Shown here: positions 32,959-41,651 of the stretch, piece by piece
Position numbering within the stretch: the first letter of the stretch is position 1
Layout of the letters: the number at the start of each line of letters is the position of its first letter
Assembly: GCF_000188155.2 (NCBI RefSeq)
Contig: NZ_KE124774.1
Location: 223,501 to 287,500 of the forward strand
Source: Methylocystis sp. ATCC 49242
Lineage (GTDB): Bacteria; Pseudomonadota; Alphaproteobacteria; Rhizobiales; Beijerinckiaceae
Reading direction: 5' to 3'
Length of the DNA: 64,000 nt
Program-made: the position numbers and the translations under genes
The notes under the pieces: generated by a model
Database searches by the model: none
Told to the model about the DNA's origin: nothing
What the model saw: only the letters and a program-made list of their open reading frames with translations

Positions 32959-35900
32959 ATGACCACACTTCGCGACATCTTCGAAAAGCCCGTCGATCGT
33001 GCGATCGAAGGGGTCATCAAGGCCGATGACGAAGCCAGCCTCAGAGTTGAACTTGAGGAGTATGTCATCACGAATGAGATCGAGCGCCAGCTCGAAAAAT
33101 TCCTTGATGCATACAACAACTATGGCACGGCCAACGGGGTCTGGATCTCGGGCTTCTTTGGCTCGGGCAAATCGCATCTGCTGAAAATGCTTGCGCTCCT
33201 TCTGGAGAACCGGGACATCGGCGGAAGCCCGGCCTATGAGGTTTTCAAACAGAAATGCGCGCATAATGAGATTCTCTCGGCCGACCTGCGCAAGGCCGTG
33301 TCGATCCCGTCGAGGAGCATCCTGTTCAATATAGACCAGAAGGCCGACGTCATCTCTAAGGGGCAAACCGACGCGCTGCTTTCCGTATTCCAGAAAGTCT
33401 TCGACGAAATGGGCGGCTACTACGGCAAGCAGCCGCACATCGCGCAGTTCGAGCGCGATCTGGACAGTCGCGGGGTGCTCGAGACGTTCAGAGAGGCGTA
33501 TCGGTCTGTCGCCGGGAACCCCTGGGAGCGCGGACGCGAGCAGGCATTGCTGGAGAACGCGAATGTTGCCAAGGCCTATGCCCAAGCCACTGGCGCCAAT
33601 CCCTCCGAGGGCGAAGGCATCCTGACCCGGTATCGACAGGATTTCCGGTCGTCGATCGAGGACTTCGCCGAGAAGGTGATGGCTTACATCGAAACGCAGA
33701 AGCCGGGCTTCCGGCTGAACTTCTTCGTCGATGAGGTGGGTCAGTACATCGCCGACAACGTCAAGCTCATGACGAACCTCCAGACGATCGCGGAGAGTTT
33801 GAACACCAAGTGCCGCGGTCGGGCCTGGATCATCGTCACGGCGCAGCAGGATATGGCGTCGGTCATCGGCGATATGAATCAGCGGCAGGAGAACGACTTC
33901 TCCAAGATTCAGGCGCGCTTTGCCAATCGAATGCCGCTTAACAGCGCCGATGTCGCCGAGGTGATCCAGAAGCGGCTGCTCAAAAAGACAGAGTCCGGCA
34001 TTAGCAGCTTGTCCGACCTCTACCACCGCGAGTCGAACAACCTGAAGACGCTATTTGACTTCACGGATGGTTCGATCCGGCTGGAGAACTTCCGCGACCG
34101 CGATCATTTTATTCACAGCTATCCCTTTGTTCCCTACCAGTATCCGCTTTTCCAGTTGGCGATTCAGAACCTGTCCCAGCACAACGCTTTCGAGGGAAAG
34201 CACAGTTCGGTCGGTGAACGGTCCATGCTGGGCGTTTTCCAGGAAGTCGCGGTGCGGCTCGCGGAGCTGCCGGTTGGCGGGCTTGCGACCTTCGATCAGA
34301 TGTTTGAGGGCATCCGCACCGCGCTCAAATCGAATGTCCAGCAATCAATCCTGATTGCGGAAAAGAACCTGGGCGACGACTTCGCCACACGGATTCTGAA
34401 GGCGCTGTTTCTGGTCAAATACGTCAAAGGCTTCAAGCCCACGGCCCGCAATGTCGCCGTCCTGATGCTCGACAGATTCGACACGGACCTGACGAAGCAT
34501 AAGCGGCGGGTTGATGAGGCGCTGAGTCTGCTTGAGCAGAACACCTACATCCAGCGCAATGGCAAGCTGTTCGAATTCCTGACCGATGAGGAGAAGGATG
34601 TCGAACAGGAAATCAAGGCGATTGAAATCGACACGGCGGAGATCGCCAAGGAGCTGGAGGCGCTGATCTTCGATGGCGTCGTGAAGAGTCGCAAGCTCCG
34701 GCACGAGGCGTCCTCGCAGGACTATGCCTTTGCGCGCTACCTGGATGACCGGCTGCTCGGCCGCGACTACGAACTGGCGATCAATGTCATCACGCCATTT
34801 CACGAGCAGAGCGGCAACGCTGAAGCGACCGCCATGCGCACCATGTCGAGAGACGAACTCGCCATCGTCCTCAATGCCGACAACCGCTTCGTCAGCGACC
34901 TGATGACGTTCAAGCGGACGGACAAGTATGTCCGTCAGGCGCGCTCCATGACGCAGCAGCCGAGCATCGAGCGTATCGTCCGCGAGAAGGGCGAGCAGAA
35001 CAACAGCCGGCAGCGCGATCTGACCCTGAAGGCCCGCACCCTGGTGGTCGATGCCCGGCTTTTCGTGCGCGGGGAGGAAATCGAGGTTCGCTCCGAGGAC
35101 GCTCAGGCCCGGGTCGAGCGTGCGTTCCAGACCCTTGTCGACAAGGTCCATGTCAATCTCGGCATGCTGCGCGGTGCTGCCTATTCCGAAAGCGAGATCG
35201 GCCGGTTCCTCACGCACGGCAGCGACCGCATGTTCGGCGAGGATGGCGCCAATCTCACCGAGGCCGAGCAGGAGATTCTCAACTTCGCGCAGTCAAACGC
35301 GCGCAACGGCATCAGAACGACGGTGAAGGCCGTCGTCGAGCGGTTCGAGTGCAAGCCCTATGGCTGGTCCTACGCTGCCATCCTTTGCACCGCGGCCAGC
35401 CTGCTTGGTCGCGGCAAGATCGAAGCGCGCTCGGACGGCGGCCCCTTGGAGGGCGATGCCTTGCTGCGGGGGCTCCAGAACGCCCACGCTCTCGGCAACA
35501 TCGTGCTCGAATTGCAAGTGGAGTTCACGCCGGCGCAGACGCGCAAGCTGAAGGAATTCTTCCGCGAATTTTTCGACGAGCAGCCGGCCGGCGCCGAGGG
35601 TAAAGCGCTCGGAATTGAAACGGCTGAGGCCTTCGCCAAGGTCAAGAAGGAACTCGCGGACCTGGAAGGGCAATCGTCGCGCTACCCCTTTCTGTCCGCG
35701 CTGGGCCAGATCCAGAACGCGCTCCGCGAGGTTACGGGCAAGCCCTATGCTTGGTATCTTCAGGACCTGGGTCGCCACGAGGATCGGCTGTTCGATCTGA
35801 AGGAGGGCATTCTCGACCCGATCCGTCGCTTCATGGGCGGTGGTCAGAAGGCGATCTATGACGAGGCGCGGAGCTATCTGGCCGATCAAAACGCCAATTT

Positions 35901-36495
35901 CGGATATGGCGGCGAAGATCAGGCCCGTGCCATCCACGAGGTTTTGGACGATCCCAATTGCTTCAAGGGCAACGCCATCCAGCAGATCAAGGGCGCCCTT
36001 GATGCCCTGCGCGCGGAAGTTGACAATCGGCTCGTAGCGGAACGCAAGATGGCGATCACCGATATCGAGGAGCTTCGCGCCAAGCTGCGGGCGCTACCCG
36101 AATTCGCCTCCTTGGCGGATTCTGACCGCCGGGAAATTGAGGCGGCCTTCTCCACGGTTCTGGACACCATTGAGAACAGCAAGCTGATTGCGGTGATCAG
36201 GGAGCGCGTGAGCGGATTTCGGGCGTCCGGCTATCCGACGCTGCTCGGCCGCGTAACGGCGCTACCTCCCGCGAAGAAGGACAGTGAGGACGACAAGCCG
36301 GGCGGCTTCAGAGATAGCGCGAGCGGCACACCGGCGGTGCCGACCCAGCCGGAATATGTGGCCGCCAGTGCGCTGCGCGTCACCTACGCCAAGCCGTACC
36401 TAGCCGACGAACGGGACATTGACGCCTATCTGGATACTCTGCGCGAGACGCTGATCGCCGAAATCCGCGCGGGCAAGCGGGTGACTGTGGGATGA
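32959..36495 (+). CDS. brxC: BREX ATPase BrxC (PglY-like)
   Basis: This is a 1178-residue P-loop protein. Residues 1-55 give TTLRDIFEKPVDRAIEGVIK, the standard BrxC start. Walker A GFFGSGKSH lies at about 63-71, and FFVDEVGQYIADNVKLMTNL (about 253-272) is the Walker B/sensor region. The large C-terminal part is helical with an arginine-rich middle and ends in a helix bundle. Length and layout agree with BrxC of type I systems (about 1200 residues). It is a large AAA+ ATPase needed for defence and for PglX-dependent methylation in the family. Its stop overlaps the start of an inserted ATPase gene rather than being followed directly by pglX. Confidence 0.93.
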   Translation: MTTLRDIFEKPVDRAIEGVIKADDEASLRVELEEYVITNEIERQLEKFLDAYNNYGTANGVWISGFFGSGKSHLLKMLALLLENRDIGGSPAYEVFKQKCAHNEILSADLRKAVSIPSRSILFNIDQKADVISKGQTDALLSVFQKVFDEMGGYYGKQPHIAQFERDLDSRGVLETFREAYRSVAGNPWERGREQALLENANVAKAYAQATGANPSEGEGILTRYRQDFRSSIEDFAEKVMAYIETQKPGFRLNFFVDEVGQYIADNVKLMTNLQTIAESLNTKCRGRAWIIVTAQQDMASVIGDMNQRQENDFSKIQARFANRMPLNSADVAEVIQKRLLKKTESGISSLSDLYHRESNNLKTLFDFTDGSIRLENFRDRDHFIHSYPFVPYQYPLFQLAIQNLSQHNAFEGKHSSVGERSMLGVFQEVAVRLAELPVGGLATFDQMFEGIRTALKSNVQQSILIAEKNLGDDFATRILKALFLVKYVKGFKPTARNVAVLMLDRFDTDLTKHKRRVDEALSLLEQNTYIQRNGKLFEFLTDEEKDVEQEIKAIEIDTAEIAKELEALIFDGVVKSRKLRHEASSQDYAFARYLDDRLLGRDYELAINVITPFHEQSGNAEATAMRTMSRDELAIVLNADNRFVSDLMTFKRTDKYVRQARSMTQQPSIERIVREKGEQNNSRQRDLTLKARTLVVDARLFVRGEEIEVRSEDAQARVERAFQTLVDKVHVNLGMLRGAAYSESEIGRFLTHGSDRMFGEDGANLTEAEQEILNFAQSNARNGIRTTVKAVVERFECKPYGWSYAAILCTAASLLGRGKIEARSDGGPLEGDALLRGLQNAHALGNIVLELQVEFTPAQTRKLKEFFREFFDEQPAGAEGKALGIETAEAFAKVKKELADLEGQSSRYPFLSALGQIQNALREVTGKPYAWYLQDLGRHEDRLFDLKEGILDPIRRFMGGGQKAIYDEARSYLADQNANFGYGGEDQARAIHEVLDDPNCFKGNAIQQIKGALDALRAEVDNRLVAERKMAITDIEELRAKLRALPEFASLADSDRREIEAAFSTVLDTIENSKLIAVIRERVSGFRASGYPTLLGRVTALPPAKKDSEDDKPGGFRDSASGTPAVPTQPEYVAASALRVTYAKPYLADERDIDAYLDTLRETLIAEIRAGKRVTVG

Positions 36496-37664
36496 TCGCC
36501 GGCGTCGAGATCGAGAATTTCACGGCGTTCGGGAGCCTGCAGCTATCGCTGTCTCCGCGGGTGAACGTCGTCATAGGCTCCAACGGGACCGGCAAAACGC
36601 ACCTCCTGAAGGCGATCTATGGTCTGGCGCTGGCGGGTCTGCCTCCGTCCGCCGAGCGTTCGGGTAGGGAGGCAGCCGCCGACATATCGAGGAAATTTCT
36701 GCGGCTCTTCACGCCCGAGGAAAACAGGATAGGCGCCCTGCGAGCCAGCGGCGCGAAAGCCCCAACGCGGCTCAGCCTCGCGAGCAGCGACGACGCCCGC
36801 GTAGCAATCTCGTTTAGCAGCCGTTCCAAGGTCGCGCAGATCAAGGTGGATGCCGGCGGCAGGGGACATGAACTGGTACCTGTGTTCATTCCGACGAAAG
36901 AGGTGCTGTCGCTCGTCCGTGGCATGCGCCATCCGGACCATGATCGCGCCACCGTTGAGATGATCTTCGACGACGGCTATATCGACCTCGCCAAACTTCT
37001 CGTTCATCCGGGTTTTGAGGACGAGGCTTCAGGCCTTGCCGAGGATCCGAGGCTTTCGAGTGTCATCCGGGAATTGGTAAGCCTCGTCGGTGGGCGGTAT
37101 CGCTGGACGAGCGAAGGCGCTTTCCGCTTCGAGCCTGGATGCTACGAGGAGAAGGCCGATCCTGCCCGGTCCAAATCGAAGGCAGCGCGGGCCTATCAGG
37201 ACTCGACAGTCACACGTTTCGTCCCGAAAGCCGGCCAATCGCTTTCGAGCGGGATGACCGCCGAGGGATACAGGAAGATCGGGGTGTTACATCGCCTGCT
37301 CTGCAACGGCTCGATCAACCCCGGCGCGACTGGCGTTCTGCTGTGGGATGAGCCAGAGGCAAACCTGAACCCGAAGCTGATGAAGAAGCTCGTTCAGCTT
37401 CTTTTGGAGCTATCGCGCAACGGCCAGCAGATCGTCCTCGCGACCCATGACTATGTCCTGCTGAAATGGTTCGATTTGCTCATGGAAAAAGGCAAGGACG
37501 ATCATGTTCGATTTCACGTACTGGTTAGAGAAGACGACAGCGGGACGATCGCCATTCACTCGACTGATGACTATAACCAACTCGCAAACACTGGAATAGC
37601 AAAGACTTTCAGCGATTTGTACGACGCCGAAATTGAGCGCTCCCTAGAAGGAGTCACGCTGTGA
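36492..37664 (+). CDS. AAA (ABC-like) ATPase inserted in the BREX operon
   Basis: This 390-residue protein has Walker A GSNGTGKTH (29-37, catalytic K35), preceded by the typical IENFTAFGSLQLSLSPRVNV strand. The signature-like SSGMTAEGYRKIGVLHRLL is at about 250-268, Walker B GVLLWDEPEANLNP at about 278-291, and an H-loop in IVLATHDYVLLKWF. This is the AAA_15/AAA_21 (OLD/RecF-like) class without a Toprim or coiled-coil insert. It overlaps brxC by 4 nt, and the following nuclease-like gene overlaps it by 4 nt. It is not a BREX core gene. ATPase plus small nuclease pairs of this type form independent abortive defence modules elsewhere. Confidence 0.85.
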   Translation: MIAGVEIENFTAFGSLQLSLSPRVNVVIGSNGTGKTHLLKAIYGLALAGLPPSAERSGREAAADISRKFLRLFTPEENRIGALRASGAKAPTRLSLASSDDARVAISFSSRSKVAQIKVDAGGRGHELVPVFIPTKEVLSLVRGMRHPDHDRATVEMIFDDGYIDLAKLLVHPGFEDEASGLAEDPRLSSVIRELVSLVGGRYRWTSEGAFRFEPGCYEEKADPARSKSKAARAYQDSTVTRFVPKAGQSLSSGMTAEGYRKIGVLHRLLCNGSINPGATGVLLWDEPEANLNPKLMKKLVQLLLELSRNGQQIVLATHDYVLLKWFDLLMEKGKDDHVRFHVLVREDDSGTIAIHSTDDYNQLANTGIAKTFSDLYDAEIERSLEGVTL

Positions 37665-38161
37665 CAACAGTGCGAGAATTAGATTTGGAGATTACGTTTC
37701 TAGAGGCAAAGGCGGTTATTCATTTTGACGATTCAACCTACCATGGCGATAGCACCATGCAGCGGGTCGATTTCATAGCTGAATATGAAGATCGGTCCGT
37801 ATTTGTCGAAATAAAGGATCCCGATAATCCTGCTGCCCAGAACGTGGCTGCGTTTCAACAAAAACTGAATTCCGGCAAGCTGGTGCAAAGCCTGTCGGGG
37901 AAGTTCCGAGACACCCTTTTCTTCCGGTCCATTCAAGGGAAGGACGACCTAAGTGTCGTCTATATTGTGCTGCTTTCAATGAGGAAATTGGAGGCAGCCT
38001 TACTGCTAACAAAGCAGGATGAACTGAAGAGATCGATTCCCATACGGCATACGGATTGGGCGCGCGATTGCGCGGCCAGCTGCATCGTCTTGAATGTTGA
38101 ACAATGGAAAAAGCGGTTCGGTGATCAATCAATCCGGCGGATTAGCGAGGAGGCGGCTTGA
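37661..38161 (+). CDS. Putative PD-(D/E)XK nuclease, partner of the inserted ATPase
   Basis: This 166-residue protein starts at GTG 37661, overlapping the ATPase stop. The N-terminal half has a PD-(D/E)XK-like core: residues from about 25 read HFDDSTYHGDSTMQRVDFIA, then EYEDRSVFVEIKDPDNPAAQ, giving D...E-x-K on adjacent strands, as in small restriction-like nucleases. The rest is mixed alpha/beta with no other motif. I do not recognise a named family. It also overlaps pglX by 1 nt. Base use here and in the 3' part of the ATPase is less GC-rich than in brxC, which fits a later insertion. Predicted to cut DNA or RNA when activated by the ATPase. Confidence 0.6.
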   Translation: MTTVRELDLEITFLEAKAVIHFDDSTYHGDSTMQRVDFIAEYEDRSVFVEIKDPDNPAAQNVAAFQQKLNSGKLVQSLSGKFRDTLFFRSIQGKDDLSVVYIVLLSMRKLEAALLLTKQDELKRSIPIRHTDWARDCAASCIVLNVEQWKKRFGDQSIRRISEEAA

Positions 38162-41100
38162 TGGACACCACGAAACTCAAGAAGTTCGCGCAGTTCGCCC
38201 GCCGCGCTCTGATAGGGCAGGTTGGCGCCAAGCTGGACGCTGTGCTCGCGCCGGGCGCCGCCGCGCGGCGCGAGCATCAGGAGGCGATGAAGACGCTCGA
38301 GGCGGCCATCGCGCGGGACGGCAAGGGCCAGGTTATCGAGCGGGTGGCCTACATCTGGTTCAATCGCTTTTCGGCTCTGCGCTTCATGGACGTGAACGAC
38401 CTCAACCCCGTTCGCGTTGTATCGCCCTTGTCCGGTCAATTTCAGCCGGAAATCCTGGCCGAGGCCAAAGCCGGGAACATCGACGAGGACCGCGTCCCCG
38501 AGAAGGTTCGCGCCCAGGCCCGTGCCCTGCTGGATGGACGAGCGCCCAGCCCCGATGCACAGGCCGAGGCCTATCGGCTGCTGCTCGTCGCGATCTGCAA
38601 TGATTGGCATCGGGTCATGCCGTTCCTGTTCGAGCGGATCGACGATTACACCGAACTGCTGTTGCCGGAGGATCTGCTGTCGAATGCCTCGATCGTTGCC
38701 CATTTGCGCGAGGCGATGACGCCGGATGTTTGCGAGGATGTCGAGGTCATCGGCTGGCTCTACCAGTTCTATATCTCGGAGAAGAAGGACGAGGTCTTCG
38801 CTGGCCTGAAGAAGAATGTGAAGATCACGGCCGAGAACATCCCGGCAGCGACACAGCTCTTCACTCCGCACTGGATCGTGCGGTACCTCGTCGAGAATTC
38901 GCTCGGTCGGCTTTGGATGCTGAATCGGCCTAGCTCCCGGCTGAGGGAGCACATGGAGTATTACATCGCGCCGGAAGATCCGGAGGCGGATTTCCCGAGC
39001 ATCTCGCGCCCTGAGGAGATCAAAGTCTGCGACCCAGCGTGCGGGTCCGGACATATGCTGACCTACGCCTTCGACCTCCTCCACGCGATCTATGAGGAAG
39101 AGGGATATGACCCACCTCAGATCCCCGCGTTGATCCTGAAGAACAATCTAACAGGGCTGGAGATCGATGATCGCGCCGGCGCTCTCGCAGCGTTCGCGCT
39201 AGCAATGAAAGCAGCAGCAAAACTGGGACGGCGGCGGTTCTTGCGGATGGAGGTGAAGCCCGACATCGTCGTGCTGCAGAACGTCACCTTTACTCCGGCC
39301 GAGATGACGGACGTTGCCGCCGTGGTGGGACGTGACCTGTTCACCAACGAGCTTCGCGAAACGCTGGGGCAGTTCGAGCAGGCGAAGAACTTCGGCTCGC
39401 TGATCGTGCCGAAGCTGCATGACCCGGCCGAGACGCTGCGGGTGGTCGAGGCGCGGGATTTCGGCTCCGACCTGCTGCTGAAGGAGGTGCAGGACCGTGT
39501 CTTGGCCGTGCTGCGCATGGCCGAGGCTTTGTCGCCGAAGTATCACGTGGTGGTTGCCAACCCGCCTTACGCAGGTAGTAAGGGCTTGAACGATCGAATG
39601 AACGCTTTTCTCGAAATCAACTTTAGAGATAGCAAATTCGATCTGATGACGGCATTCATGGATCGATCCGCGGCCTTGCTTCGGTCCTCGGGATATTACG
39701 GAATGATCAACTTTCCGTCTTGGATGTTCCTGACTTCATTCGAGAAAATGCGAGAGGCGCTTCTGAGAAAGAAAAGGATTCTTTCTCTTGCCCATCTCGG
39801 GCGCGGCATGTTTGGTTCGGATTTTGGTTCAGTGGCCTTCGTGGTAGGCAACGCGAAGCCTGTAAACGGTGCCAAGGGTTACTATAGGCGCCTTTTTGAA
39901 CAACATGTCGACGTCAGGAAGCCCGAAACGATCCGGTCGCTCTACCTTGACAAGGCTTACAATGCTTACTGCCTGGACCAAACAGAGCTCCTGGCCATTC
40001 CGGGTTCGCCCATAGCGTACTGGATCAGCTCGGAGCTACGAGCGGCGTTCAAGAGGTCAAAGCTCTTTGATTCAGTTGCGAAGCCGAGAAAAGGTATCAC
40101 AACTTCTGATAATGAACGCTTTCTTAGGCTGTGGCAGGAAGTGGCGGGGATCAACTTCGCCGGTTCGCATGCATCTGCAAAGTACCCCAAGTGGTATCCT
40201 GTTAATAAAGGTGGGCAGTTCCGGCGCTGGTTTGGCAATCGTGAGGTTGTGATCAATTGGAAATCAGATGGGGAGGAAATAAAGGCGTTTGATCGCGCGG
40301 TGATAAGAAACCCAGATTTTTACTTCCGCGAAGGTCTAACGTGGAATGACATTACATCTGGTACATTTGCTATGCGGTATTCGCCCGCCGACGCGATGTT
40401 TGAAGGAAAGGGGCCAATGGCGTTTGCGGGCGACCGCGATGAAGTGTTCGCCTTTGCTTCTTTCTTCAACACCAAAGTGTGCCGAAGCCTGCTTGCGTTC
40501 TTGGCTCCTACTATCAATTTCAATATCGGAGATGTGGCCCGCGTCCCCATCTTGCCGGAGGTAACGCAAAACACGACGACTATCCAAAACGGCAAGCTCT
40601 GTATTGACCTCGCCCGTGCCGACTGGGACGCCTACGAAACCTCCTGGGATTTCACCACGCTTCCGATGCTCTCGCCCTATCACCGGGGCAAGACGCTGGA
40701 GGGCACCTATGCCCGCCTGCGCGCCCACTGGCAGGGCATGACCGACGAGATGCAGCGGCTGGAGGAAGAGAACAACCGCATCTTCATAGATGCCTACGGC
40801 CTGCAGGACGAGCTGACCCCCGAGGTTCCGATCGAGGAAGTCACTCTCACCTGCAATCCCGCCTATCGTTACGGCGTGAAGGGCTCGGAAGACGACCGGG
40901 AGACCCGCCTGCTCGCCGACACCATGGCCGAGTTTGTTTCCTATGCTGTGGGCTGCATGTTCGGCCGCTATAGCCTCGACACGCCTGGCCTGATCCTCGC
41001 CAATCAAGGGGAGACGCTGGCCGACTACCTGACCCGAGTGCCGAAGCCATCCTTCATGCCGGATGAAGACAACGTTGTCCCCGTGCTCGACGGCGACTGG

Positions 41101-41649
41101 TTCGCCGATGACGTCACAGAGCGCTTCCGTCGGTTCCTGCGTGTCACCTTCGGCGAGGAGCATTTCCAAGAGAATCTTGCCTTTGTCGAGGAGGCGCTGG
41201 GCAAGGATATCCGCAAGTATTTCACGCGCGACTTTTTCAACGATCATGTGAAGCGCTACAAGAAGCGGCCCATCTACTGGCTTTTCTCAAGTCCGAAAGG
41301 AACCTTCAACGCGCTGATCTACATGCACCGCTACCGCCCCGACACGGTGAGCGTGGTGCTGAACGATTATCTGCGGGAGTTCCGGTCCAAGCTCGAGGCG
41401 CATCGCCGGGCGCAGGAAGCGCTCAGCATCAGCGGGGACGCCTCGCCCGCGCAGAAGACCAAGGCGCTGAAAGAGATCGAGGCGACAGCCCGCCAAATCG
41501 AGGAGCTGGATGCCTGGGAGCGAGACGTCCTCTTCCCTTTGGCGACACAGAAGATCGAGATCGACCTCGATGATGGAGTGAAGGTCAATTATCCGAAGTT
41601 CGGCGCTGCTGTGAAGCCCATCAAGGGCCTCAACGATTCGGACGATTGA
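38161..41649 (+). CDS. pglX: BREX adenine-specific DNA methyltransferase PglX
   Basis: This is a 1162-residue N6-adenine methyltransferase. Start ATG 38161 overlaps the upstream stop (TTGATGG); a TTG one codon earlier is less likely. Motif I CDPACGSGHMLTYAFD starts at about 290 (D291) and binds SAM; the catalytic motif IV NPPYAGSKGL starts at N467. The target-recognition region is in the middle (about 590-830), where the DNA is locally less GC-rich than the flanks, as is common for exchanged specificity segments. The C-terminal domain is helical. PglX marks host DNA at a non-palindromic site in type I BREX. The specificity cannot be read from sequence. Confidence 0.93.
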   Translation: MDTTKLKKFAQFARRALIGQVGAKLDAVLAPGAAARREHQEAMKTLEAAIARDGKGQVIERVAYIWFNRFSALRFMDVNDLNPVRVVSPLSGQFQPEILAEAKAGNIDEDRVPEKVRAQARALLDGRAPSPDAQAEAYRLLLVAICNDWHRVMPFLFERIDDYTELLLPEDLLSNASIVAHLREAMTPDVCEDVEVIGWLYQFYISEKKDEVFAGLKKNVKITAENIPAATQLFTPHWIVRYLVENSLGRLWMLNRPSSRLREHMEYYIAPEDPEADFPSISRPEEIKVCDPACGSGHMLTYAFDLLHAIYEEEGYDPPQIPALILKNNLTGLEIDDRAGALAAFALAMKAAAKLGRRRFLRMEVKPDIVVLQNVTFTPAEMTDVAAVVGRDLFTNELRETLGQFEQAKNFGSLIVPKLHDPAETLRVVEARDFGSDLLLKEVQDRVLAVLRMAEALSPKYHVVVANPPYAGSKGLNDRMNAFLEINFRDSKFDLMTAFMDRSAALLRSSGYYGMINFPSWMFLTSFEKMREALLRKKRILSLAHLGRGMFGSDFGSVAFVVGNAKPVNGAKGYYRRLFEQHVDVRKPETIRSLYLDKAYNAYCLDQTELLAIPGSPIAYWISSELRAAFKRSKLFDSVAKPRKGITTSDNERFLRLWQEVAGINFAGSHASAKYPKWYPVNKGGQFRRWFGNREVVINWKSDGEEIKAFDRAVIRNPDFYFREGLTWNDITSGTFAMRYSPADAMFEGKGPMAFAGDRDEVFAFASFFNTKVCRSLLAFLAPTINFNIGDVARVPILPEVTQNTTTIQNGKLCIDLARADWDAYETSWDFTTLPMLSPYHRGKTLEGTYARLRAHWQGMTDEMQRLEEENNRIFIDAYGLQDELTPEVPIEEVTLTCNPAYRYGVKGSEDDRETRLLADTMAEFVSYAVGCMFGRYSLDTPGLILANQGETLADYLTRVPKPSFMPDEDNVVPVLDGDWFADDVTERFRRFLRVTFGEEHFQENLAFVEEALGKDIRKYFTRDFFNDHVKRYKKRPIYWLFSSPKGTFNALIYMHRYRPDTVSVVLNDYLREFRSKLEAHRRAQEALSISGDASPAQKTKALKEIEATARQIEELDAWERDVLFPLATQKIEIDLDDGVKVNYPKFGAAVKPIKGLNDSDD

Positions 41650-41651
41650 GA

